Shown here in pieces: positions 60,570-64,000 of a DNA stretch of 64,000 nt (positions are counted from its first letter, which is position 1; each line of letters opens with the position of its first letter). Under the pieces are notes generated by a model. It was not told the origin of the DNA and ran no database searches. It was given only the letters and a program-made list of their open reading frames with translations. Source of the DNA: Trileptium ribeirensis. Taxonomy: Eukaryota; Nematoda; Enoplea; Enoplida; Thoracostomopsidae. The stretch is taken from assembly GCA_030248225.1 (NCBI GenBank), contig JASANE010007192.1:18956-82955 (forward strand). The letters run 5' to 3'. The position numbers and the translations under genes were made by a program.

Positions 60570-60912
60570 CGAGCACGCTGGTGCTTTAACACAGTGTTGT
60601 TGACTGAGTTGCACATTATTAAAAGCACATTGGTGCTTCATCTGTGATTGATTATAGAGAGCACGTCGGTGCTCCAGTTGTATGCGAATTTGAGAGCACA
60701 TTGGTGCTGCAGTTGAGTACAGTTTTGAGAGCGCATTTAGTGCTTCTGTTCTATTCTGTTGATAGCACATTGGTGCACCAGCTGCAAGCTTGTGAGAGCA
60801 CATTTGGTGCTTCGGTTTGTGCATATATTGAGAGCACACTGGTGCGCCATTTCCGAACCTAGCCTCTGTGGAACTCAGTCTGCTGTGTTGTTGTCAGAGC
60901 ACGCTGGTGCTC
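60570..60912. repeat. Nine palindromic GAGCAC..TGGTGCT repeats, left arm
   Basis: AGCACNNTGGTGCT-type palindromes start near 60573, 60620, 60658, 60693, 60729, 60764, 60797, 60832 and 60898, about 35-65 bp apart and most about 35-37. The flanks between palindromes are not repeated. Candidate protein-binding sites. Confidence 0.9.
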
Positions 60913-61016
60913 CGATATTGCGTATGCGTGTATTCAATCTAAGGCTAGGACTTGGATATTTACGACCCCTCTTCTTAACTCATTCAATACTAATATACGT
61001 ATACGGCTTCTGCGAG

Positions 61017-61179
61017 CTATCTCAATGGTCATTGTGGAGTCAATGCGACGTCACTTGCGGTCAATGCCTTGTGTCCCGAAATCGCTACATCAAAAAATAC
61101 GGACAACACGGAGGTCGTACTTGTGACAATGTGGAGTTGCATCAGACAAAGGATCGGATTGATTTGCCCGATTGTTATC
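61017..61179 (+). CDS. Exon encoding a thrombospondin type-1 (TSP1) repeat
   Basis: Reads LSQWSLWSQCDVTCG, then SRNRY, HGGRTC and LPDC. This is the TSP1 pattern: spaced tryptophans W-x2-W, C-x-VTCG, an R-x-R strand and later cysteines. Preceded by a TACTAAT branch-point-like motif and AG at 61015-61016 (phase 0), and followed by the strong donor GTAAGT at 61180; it ends one base into a codon. TSP1 domains occur in secreted or surface adhesion proteins, so this exon belongs to, or was copied from, such a gene. An extra Cys replaces the usual second Gly (CGQC), giving five cysteines here rather than six. No companion exon was found in the window. It begins in the last bases of the inverted arm. 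Confidence 0.75.
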
Positions 61180-61729
61180 GTAAGTCACTTAAGTTAATAT
61201 ACCGACACGTTATAGGTGTCCATTGCGGCTGGTACAGGCGACCCAGCTAGCACTAAGATCTCTTAAATCATATGAATTACACCATCCTTCTTATCGTGGC
61301 AGGTAAATTTAACAAGTATGAAAAAGATACAAAATTTTTGGTCAAAAATTAGAGAAAATGGAGACAATTCTGAGAAAAAATGGAAAAAATGGAGAAAATT
61401 TCTGACCTACAGCACCGCCGTGCACCCACCCCCACCTCTCGCTGCTTTAATTCACTATCTCCGCAAGCCGATGAATTTTCGATATCTATATTCTACGTAT
61501 GGCTAATGACACTATCTTATAACTATACAGCAGCACAAAAGTATATCATTGTAATGTATATTTCCGGATTTGCAATTGAATAATAAAACTATTGCGGTAT
61601 ATCTAGCTTTAACTCTAGCTTAATGTTAAAAGAGGACATAATCAGTCAGCACCGTGACAGGCGCTTCGAACCCCAAACCGTCCCCCCCTCCCAACTTGTC
61701 AACATTTTGGTGTCCGAGACCACACCTGT

Positions 61730-61874
61730 AGAGCAGCATAAGCAACGGTGCCTTAGGCCATCAATGGAACAGTAGAGGCAACGGTGTCCCAGGCCATCAA
61801 TAGAACAGTAGAGGCTACGGTGTCCCAGGCCATCAATGGAACAGTAGAGGCAACGGTGTCCCAGGCCATCAATA
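61730..61874. repeat. 36-bp minisatellite, about 4 copies, inverted relative of 49586-50127
   Basis: Units GGTGTCCCAGGCCATCAATG then GAACAGTAGAGGCAAC, the reverse complement of the larger array. Found in the spacer of the TSP1 inverted repeat. Confidence 0.93.
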
Positions 61875-62076
61875 GTGTAACGATGTTAGAGTTGGGCGTT
61901 AACTAAATCATGTATATTTTAAGAAGGACAGGCAGACTCAAGTTACTGAAAAAACAAGATAATCTCAATCGGTAGTGTGGAAATTGATTTAGTTAGACTC
62001 AGAAGTACCACTCTGGACTCAGGGTAACGCTCGTTACTACGTTACCAACACACAATCACGACACACTACAAACAGA

Positions 62077-62082
62077 AATAAA
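62077..62082 (+). terminator. Candidate poly(A) signal in the spacer
   Basis: AATAAA about 900 bp downstream of the TSP1 exon and just before the right arm. It could end a left-arm transcript; unconfirmed, since the hexamer is common in AT-rich DNA. Confidence 0.25.
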
Positions 62083-62318
62083 TGTATAAGTATATATAAA
62101 TTGATTGAGACAAGAAGAGGGATCGTAAGATCCAATGCCTATCCTAAGAAATATGAATATATAATATAAGTGACACACAACCTCCAAATAATCACAAGCA
62201 CCAGTAAATTTTAGCTCGCAAAGCCGTATACGTATATTAGTATTGAATGAGTTAAGAAGAGGGGTCGTAAATATCCAAGTCCTAGCCTTAGATTGAATAC
62301 ACGCATACGCAATATCGG

Positions 62319-62660
62319 AGCACCAGCGTGCTCTGACAACAACACAGCAGACTGAGTTCCACAGAGGCTAGGTTCGGAAATGGCGCACCAGTGTGCTCTC
62401 AATATATGCACAAACCGAAGCACCAAATGTGCTCTCACAAGCTTGCAGCTGGTGCACCAATGTGCTATCAACAGAATAGAACAGAAGCACTAAATGCGCT
62501 CTCAAAACTGTACTCAACTGCAGCACCAATGTGCTCTCAAATTCGCATACAACTGGAGCACCGACGTGCTCTCTATAATCAATCACAGATGAAGCACCAA
62601 TGTGCTTTTAATAATGTGCAACTCAGTCAACAACACTGTGTTAAAGCACCAGCGTGCTCG
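62319..62660. repeat. Nine palindromic repeats, right arm
   Basis: Mirror image of 60570-60912 with the same spacing and sequence; no differences noticed by eye. Confidence 0.9.
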
Positions 62661-62721
62661 CTCGCAAAAGTGTTTAAGTTATAGAGGAGACCGCTTGGTC
62701 GTAAGAATAAAGTGAACACTT

Positions 62722-62780
62722 ACCAGTAGATAGGCACTTTGAGACTGAGGCCTGATCAGTGCCTGACTTGATCTTTTATA
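62722..62780 (-). promoter_or_regulatory. Putative promoter and splice donor in the right arm
   Basis: On the minus strand: TATAAAAG (62773-62780), TCAGTCT (about 62742-62748) and CTG/GTAAGT (donor 62722-62723), facing the spacer. Preserved although neighbouring bases differ from the left arm (five differences in about 60 bp). Confidence 0.4.
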
Positions 62781-64000
62781 CCTACTGAGCTGTCTGGGAA
62801 ACCTAGATCGCTGGGTGATATTCTTAGAATTGTTCGAAATCTTATGTGATCTTGTTTACTAGAATCTCCGCTCTAGTTATTTTAGAGGCCCATCGCATGC
62901 AAGCGATTTTTCTATGTTTTCGACTTTTGATATCAAAAAGTATCTAAAATTAGCGACAATTGAAGCCAACCACTCAGTTTGACATTTAGCGTTATTGCAA
63001 TAAAATTCTTCGCAAAACTCCCCGCCAGCGTTAATTCGAAGAATTTGGTTATTTTTTTTTAGCGGAAAAACTGTCAAATTTTTCAACAATTTATTCATGT
63101 TGCCATTCAAATAAAATGATTTTGAAGATCTAAAAACAACTTTATAAAATGCCAGTGTAAAGTAAAATAGCTTTACGTTAACAATAGTTTCAAGTAAAGA
63201 ACAACATCTAAAAATTTTATGTTAAAAACGCTAAAAATTATTTCAAATTGGTTTAAAAAAACTGGCAACTAAATTAAGAATGCCTAAAAATATCAAAATA
63301 CACATATGTGTATACATACCGATAAACACATGAATACACATACACACGTTTTACCGCATCATGTCACATATACATACACACGTAAGAGATGCATGCACGC
63401 ATGTTGGCATACGAACAGACGTATGATCATTATTTATACATGCTATGTCACTGAACAATGTCACATGCGTTATAACATTGTCGATGTCCAAAACAAATTA
63501 TGTTCGAAAGTCGCGTAATTGGTTAGGTATCCGTTTAGTAACCCAACATTACATCTGAGCTCAATAATTTCTAAAGTCTGTGACAGACTGCCAGCACCTA
63601 TCGTACGATCGTCTTGCGAATCTGTGTTTTCAATTGCATAAAATCAGAATCGAACGCCTTCAAACAATTTTTCGCCAAACGAAGATTATCTAAATATTGG
63701 AAGGGTAATCACGAAAAAGCTCAAAATGATCCCACTGACCATGCAACCACTTAAGCGGGCAACTGTCTTTTTTACACAGGACGCGTATAAGATTGTGTCA
63801 AAGATAAAAGCCATTATAATAAGGTACCTGTTCAGATAAATAGCCGTACTGACAGCACCATAATCTAAACCATTCCATAAGTGGTGAATGCACACATCTC
63901 CATGTGAATAATAGTTGAAAAAATTAAGTCAAGGAAAATCTATTTTTCACACTACTCATGAAAAGTGAAAACGCGGAACAACCGTTCGTAAAAATCTGAA

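Larger units (their letters stand above)
59236..61019 (+). repeat. Left arm of the ~1.78-kb inverted repeat around a TSP1 exon
   Basis: Matches the reverse complement of 62212-64000. The outer ~1.2 kb is about 90-93% identical by eye, with small replacements (for example 59405-59440), while the inner ~490 bp (60530-61019) looks identical apart from one base near the end (GGCTTCTGCG against GGCTTTGCG). The arm contains an inward-facing TATA box and donor (60449-60508), nine palindromes (60570-60912), a TG-rich stretch (about 59820-59940) and ends ...GCGAGCTA. It may begin slightly before 59236. Confidence 0.9.
61180..62211. other. Spacer between the inverted arms
   Basis: After the TSP1 exon there is A-rich sequence (61310-61400) and a C-rich patch resembling the dispersed repeats at 45.4 and 47.6 kb, the minisatellite at 61730-61874, and then AT-rich sequence with AATAAA at 62077-62082. 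No transposase or other gene seen. Confidence 0.6.
62212..64000 (-). repeat. Right arm of the ~1.78-kb inverted repeat
   Basis: Reverse complement of 59236-61019, beginning TAGCTCGCA at the spacer and still matching at the last base of the window, so its outer end is not seen. Contains the mirrored palindromes (62319-62660) and mirrored TATA/donor (62722-62780). The ORFs are the same as in the left arm and are repeat translations. Confidence 0.9.

Noticed and set aside
60546..60839. 97-codon ORF conserved perfectly between both arms of the inverted repeat
   Set aside because: The arms are nearly identical at DNA level there and other frames are equally preserved, so conservation does not indicate coding.

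Overview
The window is invertebrate-metazoan nuclear DNA: genes are split by spliceosomal GT-AG introns, the sequence is AT-rich, and most of the non-coding DNA is transposable-element debris (CR1-like LINE, hAT-like elements and MITEs, a MULE, a pogo/Tigger relic, piggyBac-like TTAA MITEs, minisatellites). I cannot name the species. The only complete host gene is a 12-coding-exon gene (12532-38153, + strand) for the 26S proteasome ATPase Rpt4/PSMC6. Its exons join in frame to 415 codons with every junction at AG/GT.

Layout. 1-7.7 kb: two diverged inverted arms (about 1.4 kb each) enclose a decayed CR1-like LINE that is itself split by two hAT-like insertions with recognisable 8-bp target duplications. 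7.7-12.5 kb: short tandem repeats, then a broken pogo/Tigger-type transposase on the minus strand carrying a hAT MITE full of CCGGACCC repeats. 12.5-38.2 kb: PSMC6, whose introns hold a second copy of the CCGGAACC hAT element with a Helitron-like insert, tandem copies of its own exon-4 splice acceptor, an apparently intact MULE (30102-32851, 9-bp target duplication, one 471-codon FLYWCH/MULE transposase), and a spaced G-run motif series. 38.2-59.2 kb: no recognisable host gene, but a 183-bp tandem array, a family of roughly 200-bp hAT-like MITEs, two TTAA MITEs (one with a tRNA-like segment), a 36-bp minisatellite and a LINE 3' end. 59.2-64 kb: a very large inverted repeat (arms about 1.78 kb, running off the window end) whose spacer begins with a thrombospondin type-1 (TSP1) exon.

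The best candidate for something undescribed is the 59.2-64 kb structure. Each arm carries an inward-facing TATA box, initiator-like site and GTAAGT donor, then nine short palindromes, and ends on an AG acceptor that sits exactly at the start of the TSP1 exon. It looks like a long-inverted-repeat element that has captured, or could express, a host exon from its own arm promoter. The second most interesting item is the tandem duplication of the PSMC6 exon-4 acceptor, which creates a decoy acceptor leading to a premature stop.
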